From positions 1 through 17,515 of the forward strand of contig JAYVSS010000327.1 in NCBI GenBank assembly GCA_043775075.1: a stretch of 17,515 bases of DNA, given 5' to 3'. Origin of the DNA: JANLQX01 sp043775075. GTDB lineage: Bacteria > Actinomycetota > Acidimicrobiia > Acidimicrobiales > JANYDT01. The translations under genes and the position numbers were made by a program. The notes below the pieces were generated by a model. The model ran no database searches, was not told the origin of the DNA, and worked only from the letters and a program-made list of their open reading frames with translations. Of the stretch, positions 1 to 8,300 are shown in pieces (the first letter of the stretch is position 1; each line of letters starts with the position of its first letter).

Positions 1-110
1 GTCGCCACAACGGCCGACGTTTCCGATCCACCCGATCCGCCACATCCCGTCACGGAGAGCGCCAGAACACCGGCGAAAAGCGTAGGGAGAGTCGCGGTCC
101 GCGTTCGCAT
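1..110 (-). CDS. Lipoprotein N-terminus (partial, runs off the left edge)
   Basis: Only the first 36 codons are visible, read from an ATG at 108-110 leftwards off the window. They encode a clear bacterial lipoprotein signal peptide: a basic start (M-R-T-R-T), a hydrophobic stretch (residues 8-20, LPTLFAGVLALSV) and a lipobox V-T-G-C with the lipidated Cys at residue 23. A Gly/Ser-rich tether (GGSGGSE) follows, as is usual for exported lipoproteins. The mature domain lies outside the window, so substrate and role cannot be told. The gene follows the rhodanese-MoeB gene on the same strand after about 140 bp. The upstream SD is weak. Confidence 0.7.
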   Translation of the reverse strand, partial: MRTRTATLPTLFAGVLALSVTGCGGSGGSETSAVVA

Positions 111-201
111 GGTCCGAAAGCATTCCCGCTTCGCCAGCACGCGTCAACCGCGGCGGCCCATTTGTCTGCTCTTAGGCGCATCGGTGCGCCCACTTGCGTG
201 G

Positions 202-245
202 TGGGAGCCCCCGCCGCGCCTTCGACGCAATGATGACGGCTCCCA
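202..245. terminator. Inverted repeat, possible weak terminator
   Basis: TGGGAGCC at 202-209 is the exact reverse complement of GGCTCCCA at 238-245, with a 28-nt loop. It lies just past the stop of the rhodanese-MoeB gene (minus strand) and before the lipoprotein start. The long loop and the lack of a T tract make it a weak terminator candidate; it may be chance. Confidence 0.25.
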
Positions 246-251
246 ACGAAA

Positions 252-1418
252 TCAGTGGCGGTGGGGCATGCACAACTCGTCGTACTCGGCGATGACGATG
301 TCCTTGGGGTCGATCGAACACGCCGGGCAATTTGGATCCCGACGGATCTTGAAGGTGCGGAAACTCGCCTCGAGCGCATCGTAGGTAAGCAGACGACCCG
401 ACAGAGAGTCGCCCAGGCCGAGCAACTGCTTGATCGCTTCCATCGCCTGCAACGAACCGATGATCCCCGGCAGCACACCAAGCACACCAGCCTCGGCGCA
501 CGACGGCGCCATCTCCGCCGGAGGCGGTTCGGGCAACATGCATCGGTAACACGGGCCGTCGTGCGGCTTGAAGATCGTGATCTGTCCGTCAAAGCGGAAA
601 AGGGCACCAAACACCACAGGAATTTCCAATTTTAGTGACGCGTCATTGACCAAATAGCGGGTGGGAAAATTATCGGTTCCATCAACAATTAAGTCATAGC
701 CCGCCATAATGTCGATAATATTGTCCGCCCCGAGGCGGGTGTCATACGTGACCACGTTGAGATCCGGATTCATCAACGTGAGGGTCTTCTTGGCCGAGTC
801 CACTTTTCGATCGCCGATGCGGTCCATGTTGTGGAGAATTTGGCGCTGCAGGTTCGACGCATCCACTTCGTCCATATCCAAGATACCGAGCGTCCCCACC
901 CCAGCAGCAGCGAGATAAAGAGCGGCGGGCGAGCCGAGACCACCGGCGCCGATCATCAGCACTTTCTTTTCAAACAGGGCCAACTGCCCCTTCTCCCCTA
1001 CCTCCGGCAGAAGCAGGTGGCGCTGATAGCGATTGCGCTGCTCCGGCGTGAGCGACGCCGGCTTCTTCCACGCTTTGCCCTCGTCCTTCCAACGACCGAA
1101 CCCGCCAGCCATCGAAACTACGTTCGAATAGCCGAGCTCCCCGAGCGTCTTGGTGGCGAAGGCGGACCGCACACCGCCGGCGCAATAGACCACGATCGGG
1201 GCATCGTGGTCAGCAATGCGCGCCTCAACCTGTGCTTCAAGGTGGCCACGGGGAATATGCACCACATTGGGAAGCGCCCCCTGCTCGTATTCGTCTGGCT
1301 CGCGGACATCGAGGACGATCGTCTTCGCGTCTGACGCCAAGCGGGCCTGCGCCTCGTCGGTCGAAACTTCGGCGATTTGCGACTTGGCCGACGAAAGAAG
1401 TTCACGAAAAGAAGCCAT
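252..1418 (-). CDS. Rhodanese-MoeB/ThiF fusion: sulfur-carrier adenylyltransferase/sulfurtransferase
   Basis: A 388-residue cytoplasmic enzyme expected to adenylate the C-terminal Gly-Gly of a ubiquitin-like sulfur carrier (MoaD/ThiS/CysO type) and pass sulfur to it for molybdopterin, thiamine or cysteine/thio-compound synthesis. Domain 1 (about residues 15-115) is a rhodanese with active loop C79-A-G-G-V-R84. Domain 2 (about 125-368) is an E1-like MoeB/ThiF fold with the nucleotide loop GAGGLGS (157-163), the DxDxVxxSNLQRQ segment (181-193), D-G-T-D-N-F (246-251), zinc cysteines C290/C293 and C364/C367, and a candidate catalytic C307. Mycobacterial MoeZ and human MOCS3 carry the rhodanese at the C-terminus; here it is first. 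The tail EYDELC (378-383) resembles the linker that follows the ThiF domain in those proteins. The start is ATG at 1416-1418, without a clear SD. Which carrier it serves cannot be told from this window. Confidence 0.88.
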   Translation of the reverse strand: MASFRELLSSAKSQIAEVSTDEAQARLASDAKTIVLDVREPDEYEQGALPNVVHIPRGHLEAQVEARIADHDAPIVVYCAGGVRSAFATKTLGELGYSNVVSMAGGFGRWKDEGKAWKKPASLTPEQRNRYQRHLLLPEVGEKGQLALFEKKVLMIGAGGLGSPAALYLAAAGVGTLGILDMDEVDASNLQRQILHNMDRIGDRKVDSAKKTLTLMNPDLNVVTYDTRLGADNIIDIMAGYDLIVDGTDNFPTRYLVNDASLKLEIPVVFGALFRFDGQITIFKPHDGPCYRCMLPEPPPAEMAPSCAEAGVLGVLPGIIGSLQAMEAIKQLLGLGDSLSGRLLTYDALEASFRTFKIRRDPNCPACSIDPKDIVIAEYDELCMPHRH

Positions 1419-1499
1419 AGGCCAAGGTTAGTTCAAAACCCGACAAGATTGGTCGGGTATCGGTCACACGGTCACCGGGAATACGAAGCCACCCCGCGA

Positions 1500-2300
1500 C
1501 TAGTGGGGTCCCACAACCAGCGCTGGGAGGATCTCGCCGATCAGACCGCGCAGGACCACCGTGGCGAGGCCATCCATTTCGGTCGGCTCGGCGTTGACGA
1601 TGACGACGGCTCCGCCCGAACGTGTCGCCGCCGGGACCATCTGGTTCACCGGGCCAACAGCCAGGGTGGAGCCCACGCAAAGCAAAAGGTCACACATTGC
1701 CGCAGCATCGAGCGCCCGAGCAATGTCGGCCGGAACCAGCGACTGCCCGAAGCTAATCGTCGCCGATTTCACGATCCCGCCACAGTCCGGGCACCCCGGA
1801 TCGCGCTCCCCGGCCCGCACTCGATCAAGGAACGTCGTCATCGGCCACTCCTGCTCGCACGACCAGCACCGGGCCCGCCGCATCGTGCCATGTACCTCGA
1901 CGACGAGCGAAGGCGACGATCCCGCCATTTGGTGCAACTCGTCGATGTTTTGGGTAACCAACGTGTGCATACGACCTGACTCCTCGAGCGAGACCAACGC
2001 TCGGTGCCCATCGTTGGGTACCGCGTGCCAGCCGGGGTTGGCCAGTCGACTCTGCCAGGACAGCTCGCGTACTTCCGGATCAGCGAGGTAGTGCTGAAGC
2101 GACGACATCCGTTCGGCTTTCGGATTCTTCGTCCAGATCCCCTGCGGGCCACGAAAGTCGGGGATGCCTGAATCGGTTGAGATGCCCGCCCCGGTCAGCA
2201 CCACCACGCGCCGAGCCGCCAAGATCAAACCCCGTGCTCGCGTCAACGCGCCGCTGTCGGCCACTTCGTCATCTCTTGTCTGATCGTCGAGTGAATCCAT
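1500..2300 (-). CDS. Sir2-family NAD-dependent protein deacylase (sirtuin)
   Basis: A 266-residue cytoplasmic sirtuin that should remove acyl groups from protein lysines using NAD+, giving nicotinamide and O-acyl-ADP-ribose. The visible motifs are GAGIS-TDSGIPDFRG (37-51, NAD binding), T-Q-N-I-D (116-120), the catalytic H137 in V-H-G, a four-Cys zinc site C145-x2-C148 and C170-x2-C173, the GST motif near 210-212, and V-N-A-E (235-238). I see no clear Tyr-x-x-Arg pair typical of desuccinylases, so simple deacetylation is the default guess. The frame stays open 27 codons upstream (to 2381), but the ATG at 2298-2300 is chosen: it has an AGGAG 11 nt upstream, and the extension would overlap the divergent gene and is Arg/Gly-rich without family character. 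It lies 81 bp upstream of the rhodanese-MoeB gene on the same strand, so the two may be co-transcribed. Confidence 0.92.
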   Translation of the reverse strand: MDSLDDQTRDDEVADSGALTRARGLILAARRVVVLTGAGISTDSGIPDFRGPQGIWTKNPKAERMSSLQHYLADPEVRELSWQSRLANPGWHAVPNDGHRALVSLEESGRMHTLVTQNIDELHQMAGSSPSLVVEVHGTMRRARCWSCEQEWPMTTFLDRVRAGERDPGCPDCGGIVKSATISFGQSLVPADIARALDAAAMCDLLLCVGSTLAVGPVNQMVPAATRSGGAVVIVNAEPTEMDGLATVVLRGLIGEILPALVVGPH

Positions 2301-2373
2301 GAAACGGTGCTCTCCTCTTCCTTGTATGCCGCCGCCGTAACCCCTCGATCTTCCTCGAAATCGGAGTGCTTCC
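2301..2373. promoter_or_regulatory. Divergent intergenic region with both ribosome binding sites
   Basis: These 73 bp separate the sirtuin (minus) from the hypothetical gene at 2374 (plus) and must hold both start regions. On the minus strand AGGAG lies 11 nt before the sirtuin ATG. On the plus strand GGAG lies 7 nt before the ATG at 2374. I see no convincing -10/-35 pair. Confidence 0.5.
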
Positions 2374-3045
2374 ATGAACAATTCCCTCGCCCACGTCCAC
2401 GCAGATCACACCGACGACGCGTCGGCGACGAATGCGTCGGCCGAGACGTTTGCCCGCCGCCGCGTTGTACGCATTGAACCCTGGGTCGATCACGTGACAG
2501 CAGAGATCGGGCATGACCCAAGATCTGCGTACGTCGAGCGGTTCTGGCTTTCCGTCCTCGGTCCATCGGCGATGTGGCTCATTCGTACTCTCGCATATGG
2601 ATTTGACGTTGAACCCGACGGATTCAACCTCAACACCCTCGACATTGCCCGGACCCTTGGACTCGGCGATCGAGTGGGCCGACACTCCCCTGTGCAACGA
2701 GCCGTTGATCGCCTGTGTCACTTCGAACTCGCCCACGTTCGCGGTGGCGTGACACTCGTGGTTCGACCGCAAGTTCCCTGGCTCGACGATTTCAAAGTCA
2801 GCCGCCTGCCCACCCAACTGCAGTCCGAACATGCCCAGTGGGAGGCTGCAGCTCTGGCCGAATCAGCCCGAGCTGCGACGAAGCGACGTGCCGCCGGGGT
2901 GGCGCTGCTCTGTGCTCGAAGCGGTGGCACCGTCGATGACGTTCGGCGCGCCTTGACCGCCTGGCACTACGACCCAACCGGCACTGAGGAATTGACGGCG
3001 TGGGCGATGGCCCAGGTCGAGCACCGCACCATCAGGGCTGCGTAA
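2374..3045 (+). CDS. Conserved actinobacterial hypothetical protein, winged-helix-like
   Basis: A 223-residue soluble protein with no signal peptide or membrane segment. The central part (about 34-150) has the look of an actinobacterial family of unknown function: E-P-W-V-D, G-H-D-P-R-S-A-Y-V-E-R-F-W-L, V-L-G-P-S, then an A-R-T-L-G-L-G segment, R-H-S-P-V-Q-R-A and a basic R-L-P-x-x-L-Q. The alternation of helices with a short beta pair (HVRGGVTLVVRP, 121-132) suggests a winged-helix fold, but no DNA-binding role is shown. The first 30 residues (Asp/Ala/His-rich) look disordered. The C-terminal third (155-223) is Ala/Arg-rich and helical. GGAG 7 nt before the ATG supports the start. It is divergent from the sirtuin and convergent with pepA. 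The family resemblance is from memory. Confidence 0.75.
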   Translation: MNNSLAHVHADHTDDASATNASAETFARRRVVRIEPWVDHVTAEIGHDPRSAYVERFWLSVLGPSAMWLIRTLAYGFDVEPDGFNLNTLDIARTLGLGDRVGRHSPVQRAVDRLCHFELAHVRGGVTLVVRPQVPWLDDFKVSRLPTQLQSEHAQWEAAALAESARAATKRRAAGVALLCARSGGTVDDVRRALTAWHYDPTGTEELTAWAMAQVEHRTIRAA

Positions 3046-3051
3046 GCATGA

Positions 3052-3063
3052 CCAACCGGTTGG
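3052..3063. repeat. 12-bp perfect palindrome between convergent genes
   Basis: CCAACCGGTTGG is a perfect palindrome in the 24 bp between the convergent ends of the hypothetical gene and pepA. It could fold only into a 4-bp stem and has no T tract, so it is not a convincing terminator. A protein-binding site or chance are the alternatives. Its core AACCGGTT recurs at 5126-5133. Confidence 0.4.
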
Positions 3064-3069
3064 AGCGAT

Positions 3070-4539
3070 CTATTTGACCGGCACGGTGAAGTTGCTGATG
3101 AGTTCGATAAGTGTGCGTACCATCACACCAGTACCGCCGCGAGTGATGATGCCCTCGTCGGCACTCGTGAAGGCGGGGCCAGCAATGTCGAGATGCACCC
3201 ACGGGGTATTTCCGACGAACTCTTGCAGGAACAATCCGGCAATGCTGCTTCCCGCCTGACCGGCGTTGCCGATATTTTTCAGGTCAGCAATCGGCGAATC
3301 AATCTGTTTGCGGTATCGGGCGGGAAGCGGCAATTGCCACGTGTCTTCGCCAACGGCAGTGGCGACTTCACGGACCTGGTTAACAAAGCCCTGATGGTTG
3401 CCCATGACCGCAGTGATTTCTGTGCCGAGCGCCACGATCGCCGCTCCGGTAAGCGTGGCGAGGTCGATGATGGCATCGGCGCCATCCTCCACGGCTAGAG
3501 ATAGTCCGTCCATCAACACCAGGCGGCCTTCTGCGTCAGTGTTGTAGATCTCTACTGTCTTGCCGTTTCGCGCAGTCAGCACATCGAGCAACTTGAACGC
3601 TGCCGGTCCGGGCATGTTCTCGGTGAGGCAGCAGTACCCGACGACCCGGATCGACGGCGCCAGGCGAGCGATTACCGACAAGACGCCAAGAACCGCTGCG
3701 GCCCCGCCCATGTCGCACTTCATGGTGAGCATGCCGTCGTTGGTCTTCAACGACAGACCGCCGGAATCGAATGTGATTCCCTTTCCGACGAGAGCCAGCG
3801 TCGGCGTGCGCTTCGTCGCCCCGACCGGTGAGTACGTGAGCTTCACGAGGCGCGGCGGCTGCGTGCTTCCGAGTGAGACGCCACGAATACCGCCGAGGCC
3901 TTCGCGTTCGATGTCGTGCTCGTCCCATACGCGCACCGACAAATCGGTCTTCGACGCGACCTCGATAGACATGTCGGCGAAGTGCGACGGGGTGAGCGTC
4001 ATGGCCGGCTCGTTCACCAGATCACGCGTGAGGGCCACGGCCTCGGCCACAATCATGCCTCTGGCAATGCCTTGATCGACCAGCCGTCCGACCTTGCCGA
4101 ACACAATGACACTCGTAAGTTCACGTGGTTTCGTTTGTGACTTATACGTGGTGAACTGGTAGCTCGCAAGCAGCACTCCCTCGGTCACCGCTTGCGCCAC
4201 AGCGGCGCGATCCATCTTGGCGGGCGCACTGTCAACCAACGACGTGGCAATCACCGCCTCACCGAAAGATGACCGAACCAACGACGCACCCGCCGCTCGG
4301 AAGATCTCGGTAGTAAGCGCGCTTGATTGTCCAAGACCGAGCAAGATCGTGGTGCCCGAGCGACCGGGAACAACGGCTACCTGACCCGCTTTCCCCTCGA
4401 AACCACGGGCCGCAAGAACGGCAACGGAAGGCGCACCAGCGGGTAGCTCGGGGCCGTTCTTTCCGAGGACTACGCCAACGCCAATGGCCGCGCCCTTTGG
4501 CGCAACCTTGGCGGATGAGACAGTCAGAGTGATCGACAC
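3070..4539 (-). CDS. pepA: Leucyl aminopeptidase, M17 family (PepA)
   Basis: A cytosolic two-metal aminopeptidase that removes N-terminal residues from peptides, normally a hexamer. From a GTG at 4537-4539 the protein has 489 residues. The catalytic domain carries the full M17 set: V-G-K253-G-I-T-F-D258-S-G-G, K265, K-C-D276-M-G-G and the signature N-T-D335-A-E337-G-R339-L. These match E. coli PepA K270, D275, K282, D293, D352, E354 and R356 in order and spacing. The N-terminal domain (1-170) is divergent, as usual. The frame is open to an upstream start at 4611, but that would overlap the preceding adenosyltransferase by 47 bp and add a Pro/Val-rich segment. The GTG has AAAGG 6 nt upstream and begins a natural first beta strand (SITLTV), so I prefer it. 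It is the second gene of a two-gene unit behind the adenosyltransferase, 25 bp apart. Confidence 0.93.
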   Translation of the reverse strand: MSITLTVSSAKVAPKGAAIGVGVVLGKNGPELPAGAPSVAVLAARGFEGKAGQVAVVPGRSGTTILLGLGQSSALTTEIFRAAGASLVRSSFGEAVIATSLVDSAPAKMDRAAVAQAVTEGVLLASYQFTTYKSQTKPRELTSVIVFGKVGRLVDQGIARGMIVAEAVALTRDLVNEPAMTLTPSHFADMSIEVASKTDLSVRVWDEHDIEREGLGGIRGVSLGSTQPPRLVKLTYSPVGATKRTPTLALVGKGITFDSGGLSLKTNDGMLTMKCDMGGAAAVLGVLSVIARLAPSIRVVGYCCLTENMPGPAAFKLLDVLTARNGKTVEIYNTDAEGRLVLMDGLSLAVEDGADAIIDLATLTGAAIVALGTEITAVMGNHQGFVNQVREVATAVGEDTWQLPLPARYRKQIDSPIADLKNIGNAGQAGSSIAGLFLQEFVGNTPWVHLDIAGPAFTSADEGIITRGGTGVMVRTLIELISNFTVPVK

Positions 4540-4564
4540 AACAGGCCTTTCAACAGCAACGAGC

Positions 4565-5119
4565 TCAGGTACGAGCGGTAAGGGAAACGCCGTGTTCGGC
4601 GTAACGAGCAATGGTCCACAACAGATCAGACAAACGATTCAAGTAGGTGAGCACGAGGGAGTCCTCGGCCACCGCCGCCAGGCTCGATCGTTCCGCCCGT
4701 CGAGTCACCGTGCGCGCCACATCGAGGAGCGCCGACAATCGATTCTGGCCGGGGACAACGAACTCCTTCGGGAGTTCGAACCTGGCGCTGTATTCGTCGA
4801 TAAGCCCCTCTAGCCGAGCGACCATGTCGTTCGTCACCTGGCTCATCCCGGCAACGAGCTTCGAACGATTGATCTCATCTGTAGCCAGATCGGCCATCAG
4901 CACCCAGAGGTCTCGCTCGAGACCGATCAGGAGGTCATCAAGCCCGCGCAGAGTGCTGTCGCCGATGAGCGAGCGAACCTCAGCCCGGGCCAGACCGATG
5001 GCCGCCTGGGCTTCGTCGACATCGCCGTACGCCATAGGCGCCGGATCGTCCTTGCGGACCCGTCCCCCGTAGTACAGCCCCGTGGTGCCGTCGTCGCCTT
5101 TGCGCGTGTAGATCTTCAT
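4565..5119 (-). CDS. PduO-type ATP:cob(I)alamin adenosyltransferase
   Basis: A 184-residue trimeric, all-helical enzyme that transfers the 5'-deoxyadenosyl group of ATP to cob(I)alamin, making coenzyme B12. The family motifs are the N-terminal ATP loop Y-T-R-K-G-D-D-G-T-T-G-L (4-15), G-D-V-D-E (32-36), the central V-P-G-x-x-R-L-x-A-L-L-D-V-A-R-T-V-x-R-R-A-E-R block (122-144) and the C-terminal L-N-R-L-S-D-L-L-W (160-168). The usual Gly-Gly-Ser after P-G reads G-Q-N-R here. The length matches the family. It starts at ATG 5117-5119 and is divergent from metH across the 225-bp region holding the candidate B12 riboswitch, so two cobalamin-using genes share one control region. AdoCbl is not MetH's own cofactor form, so the enzyme probably serves mutases or reductases elsewhere. 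Confidence 0.93.
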   Translation of the reverse strand: MKIYTRKGDDGTTGLYYGGRVRKDDPAPMAYGDVDEAQAAIGLARAEVRSLIGDSTLRGLDDLLIGLERDLWVLMADLATDEINRSKLVAGMSQVTNDMVARLEGLIDEYSARFELPKEFVVPGQNRLSALLDVARTVTRRAERSSLAAVAEDSLVLTYLNRLSDLLWTIARYAEHGVSLTART

Positions 5120-5125
5120 CGTGAT

Positions 5126-5161
5126 AACCGGTTGATCAGCCTAGGTCGTGCGGCCCATAAC
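5126..5161 (+). promoter_or_regulatory. Candidate metH promoter overlapping a near-palindrome
   Basis: TTGATC (5132-5137) and CATAAC (5156-5161) are separated by 18 bp and would place transcription start near 5168, just ahead of the candidate riboswitch. The -35 element overlaps GATAACCGGTTGATC (5123-5137), an almost perfect palindrome with core AACCGGTT. It also sits just before the divergent adenosyltransferase start. Both calls are by eye; the -10 match is only partial. Confidence 0.35.
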
Positions 5162-5292
5162 GACGAGTGCATCCCAGGAACTACACTTGAAAACTGTTGC
5201 CAACCGTGCAACGGGGCCGACATCTCAAGTGCCAGTAATGGTGCGACACGAGATGACTGCGGAGGTCAGGAGACCAACCCCGAGGTTCGGAG
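5161..5292 (+). ncRNA. Candidate cobalamin riboswitch in the metH leader
   Basis: The leader contains GATGACTGCGGAGG followed at 5265-5275 by GTCAGGAGACC. This block closely resembles the conserved 3' half of cobalamin riboswitches (GATGAC..GCGAG[C/T]CAGGAGACC, the B12 box). Upstream, GTGCATCC (5168-5175) and AACTGT (5193-5198) have the order and rough spacing of the GGTGxAAxTCC and ACTGT elements, but match only loosely. A short hairpin (CTGTTC/GAACAG, 5306-5321) lies between the box and the metH ribosome site (GAGG, 5332-5335). The AACCCCG just after the box could pair, with one mismatch, to CGAGGTT at the ribosome site, which would make it translational. The gene context (metH, divergent B12 adenosyltransferase) fits. 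The 5' half is degenerate, so the exact limits are uncertain. Confidence 0.6.
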
Positions 5293-5344
5293 GACCCACC
5301 CTTGTCTGTTCTCCCGAACAGCCGACCGTTCGAGGTTCCCCACC

Positions 5345-8300
5345 ATGTCGATCTCTTCTCGCTCCCAAGCATTTCTCGACGCCGCCCGCACCCGGGTGGT
5401 GGTCTACGACGGTGCCACCGGATCAAACCTACAGACAATCGGGCTGACGGCCGATGACTTCGGCGGTGAGGCCCTTGAAGGCTGCAATGAAATGTTGGTG
5501 GTTACCCGCCCCGACGCCATTGCCAATCTGCACGATTCGTTCTTTCGCATCGGTTCCGACGTGATCGAGACCAACACCTTCGGGTCGTTCGCCATCCCCC
5601 TCGCCGAGTACGACATTGCTCATCGCGCTTACGAACTCAGCGTTGCCGGAGCCCGCGTTGCCCGAGAAGTGGCCGACGGATGGTCAACCCCCGACCGTCC
5701 CCGTTGGGTTGCCGGTTCGATCGGCCCCGGCACGAAGATGCCCTCGCTTGGCCAGATTCGGTTCGCCACGCTGCGCGACGCATACGAGGAGCAGGCACGG
5801 GGCTTGCTCGACGGCGGCGTCGATCTCTTCCTCATCGAGACCCAGTTCGATCTTCTTGGATTGAAGGCCGCAGTGATCGGCTGCCGTCGGGCTATGCGGA
5901 CCATCGGGCGAGACGTTCCGCTGCAACTTCAGGTGACGATGGAAATGACCGGACGCATGCTTCCCGGCACCGAGATTGGAGCGGCATTGACGGCGATCGA
6001 GGCGATCCGCCCGGACATCGTCGGAATGAATTGCGCCACCGGTCCGGTGGAAATGGGCGAGCACCTTCGCCATCTCAGTAACTATGCACACGTACCGATT
6101 TCATGTTTGCCCAACGCTGGCCTTCCTTCAGTGAAGGACGGGAAGATGCACTACGACCTCGGGCCTGATGGTTTGGCCGAGCATCTTCATCGCTTTATTA
6201 CCGAATACGGGGTGAGCGTCGTTGGCGGCTGCTGTGGCACCACACCGGAGCATCTCGCTGCAGTGGTGGCGAGATGCGCGCATCTGGAAGTGAAGCCTCG
6301 GTCTCCGAAGAAGGAGCCAGGGGCGACATCTTTGTATACGCACGTACCTTTTACGCAGGACAAATCATTCCTCGTGATGGGCGAACGGACGAACGCCAAC
6401 GGTTCGAAGGCATTCCGGGATGCGATGCTGGCCGAGGACTGGGAACTGTGCACCGCCATCGCTCGCGATCAGGTCAAAGAAGGCGCCCACGTCATCGACG
6501 TGTGCGTGGACTACGTGGGTCGCGACGGGACCAAGGACATGGACGAAATCGCCTCCCGATTCGCCACCCAGGCAGCAGTTCCCTTGGTGCTGGACTCGAC
6601 CGAGCCGCAAGTAATGGAAGCCGGTCTGCAATGGATCGGCGGGAAGGCCATCCTTAACTCCGCCAACCTGGAAGACGGCGACGCGCCCGGTTCGCGGCTC
6701 GACCGAGTATTCACCCTCGCCCGGGAATACGGCACCGCCGTCGTATGTCTACTTATCGATGAAAAGGGCCAGGCCCGCGACATCGAGTGGAAGATGGAAA
6801 TCGCCCACCGTCTCCACGACATCGCCACCAATCGATACGGGATCGACCCGACCGATCTCATTTTCGACGCACTCACATTTCCTTTGTCGACCGGCGACGA
6901 CGACCTCCGTGGCGACGCCATGGCCACGATTGAAGCAATCCGTCGAATCCGGGCGGAACTGCCCGGGGTGTCGTGCACCCTCGGCATTTCCAACGTGTCG
7001 TTCGGTTTGAACCCGGCCTCCCGTGTCGTCCTGAACTCCGTGTTTCTGAGCGAGGCGGTGAAGGCCGGCCTCAACGCAGCGATCGTCCACGCCGCCAAAA
7101 TCCTGCCGATGCACAAGATCCCCGACGAGCACAAGCAGGTATGTCTCGACCTCATTTACGACCACCGCCGGGCCCGGTCAGACGCCGAGCCTGCGGGTTA
7201 CGATCCGCTGCACGCACTCATGGCGTTGTTCGAAAACGTACGTGCACATAAGGTTGAAAAAGAAGACCGATCGGATTGGCCGATCGAACAGGTTTTAAAA
7301 CAGCGCATCATCGACGGGGACCGAGAGGGTTTGGAGGTCGACCTTGATCGTGCCGTGACCGATGGTGTCGCCCCTCTCGCCATCATCAACGACGTGTTGC
7401 TCGACGGCATGAAAACCGTGGGCGAACTGTTCGGCTCCGGACAGATGCAGCTCCCGTTTGTCCTGCAATCTGCCGAAACGATGAAGCGTTCGGTGGCCCA
7501 TCTCGAACCCCTGTTGGAGAAGTCCGATTCGGGCGGCAAGGGTCGCATCGTCCTCGCCACCGTGAAGGGCGATGTGCACGACATTGGCAAGAATCTGGTG
7601 GACATCATCCTCACCAACAATGGCTACGAAGTGCACAACATCGGCATCAAGGTCGGGATCGCTGAGATGATCGAGAAGGCCGTGGCGATTAAGGCCGACG
7701 CCATTGGCATGAGCGGATTGCTCGTCAAGTCCACGCTAATCATGCGGGAGAACCTCGAGGAGCTCAACACTCGCGGGCTCGACCGCATCCCGATCCTCCT
7801 CGGCGGTGCCGCTCTTACGCGCACGTATGTTGAACGTGACCTTCGCACCGTTTACAACGGACGAGTCTTTTACGGACGCGACGCGTTCGAGGGCCTCGAT
7901 GTTATGGACCGCATCGGCGCCATCCGCCGTGGCGAGGCACCCGACGATCCCGACTTCGGTCGGGCGGTCGGAGGCCGCGACATTCCGGCACGTTCGGTGA
8001 AGGTGATCGATCCGTCGATCCAGGTACCGAACCGTTCTCCCGACGTCGTCAATGACAACGAACTCCTTGCCCCGCCCTTCGTCGGCTCGCGCGTGACCAA
8101 AGGCATCGCCCTCGACGACATCGCGGCCTACATCAACGAGACAGCGTTGTTCCGCAACCAGTGGCAATTTCGTCCGCAGAAGAGAGCCGACGGGACCGTT
8201 GAGACCGACGTCGAATTCAAGGACCGCACGCGTTCGCTCCTGCGATCACAACTCGCCGACGCCAAGGCCACCGGTCTTCTCATCCCCCAGGTCGTGCACG

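Noticed and set aside
4540..4611. Upstream ATG-like start for pepA at 4611
   Set aside because: It would overlap the adenosyltransferase gene by 47 bp and add a non-conserved segment. The GTG at 4537-4539 has a good SD.
5132..5344. 71-codon in-frame upstream extension of metH
   Set aside because: MetH proteins begin near the ATG at 5345. The extension has no family similarity and overlaps the candidate promoter and riboswitch.
5161..5344. SAH or SAM riboswitch as an alternative for the metH leader
   Set aside because: I looked for the SAH core (GAGGAGCG ... GGCTCG) and SAM-I elements and did not find them; the AGGAGACC box fits cobalamin better.
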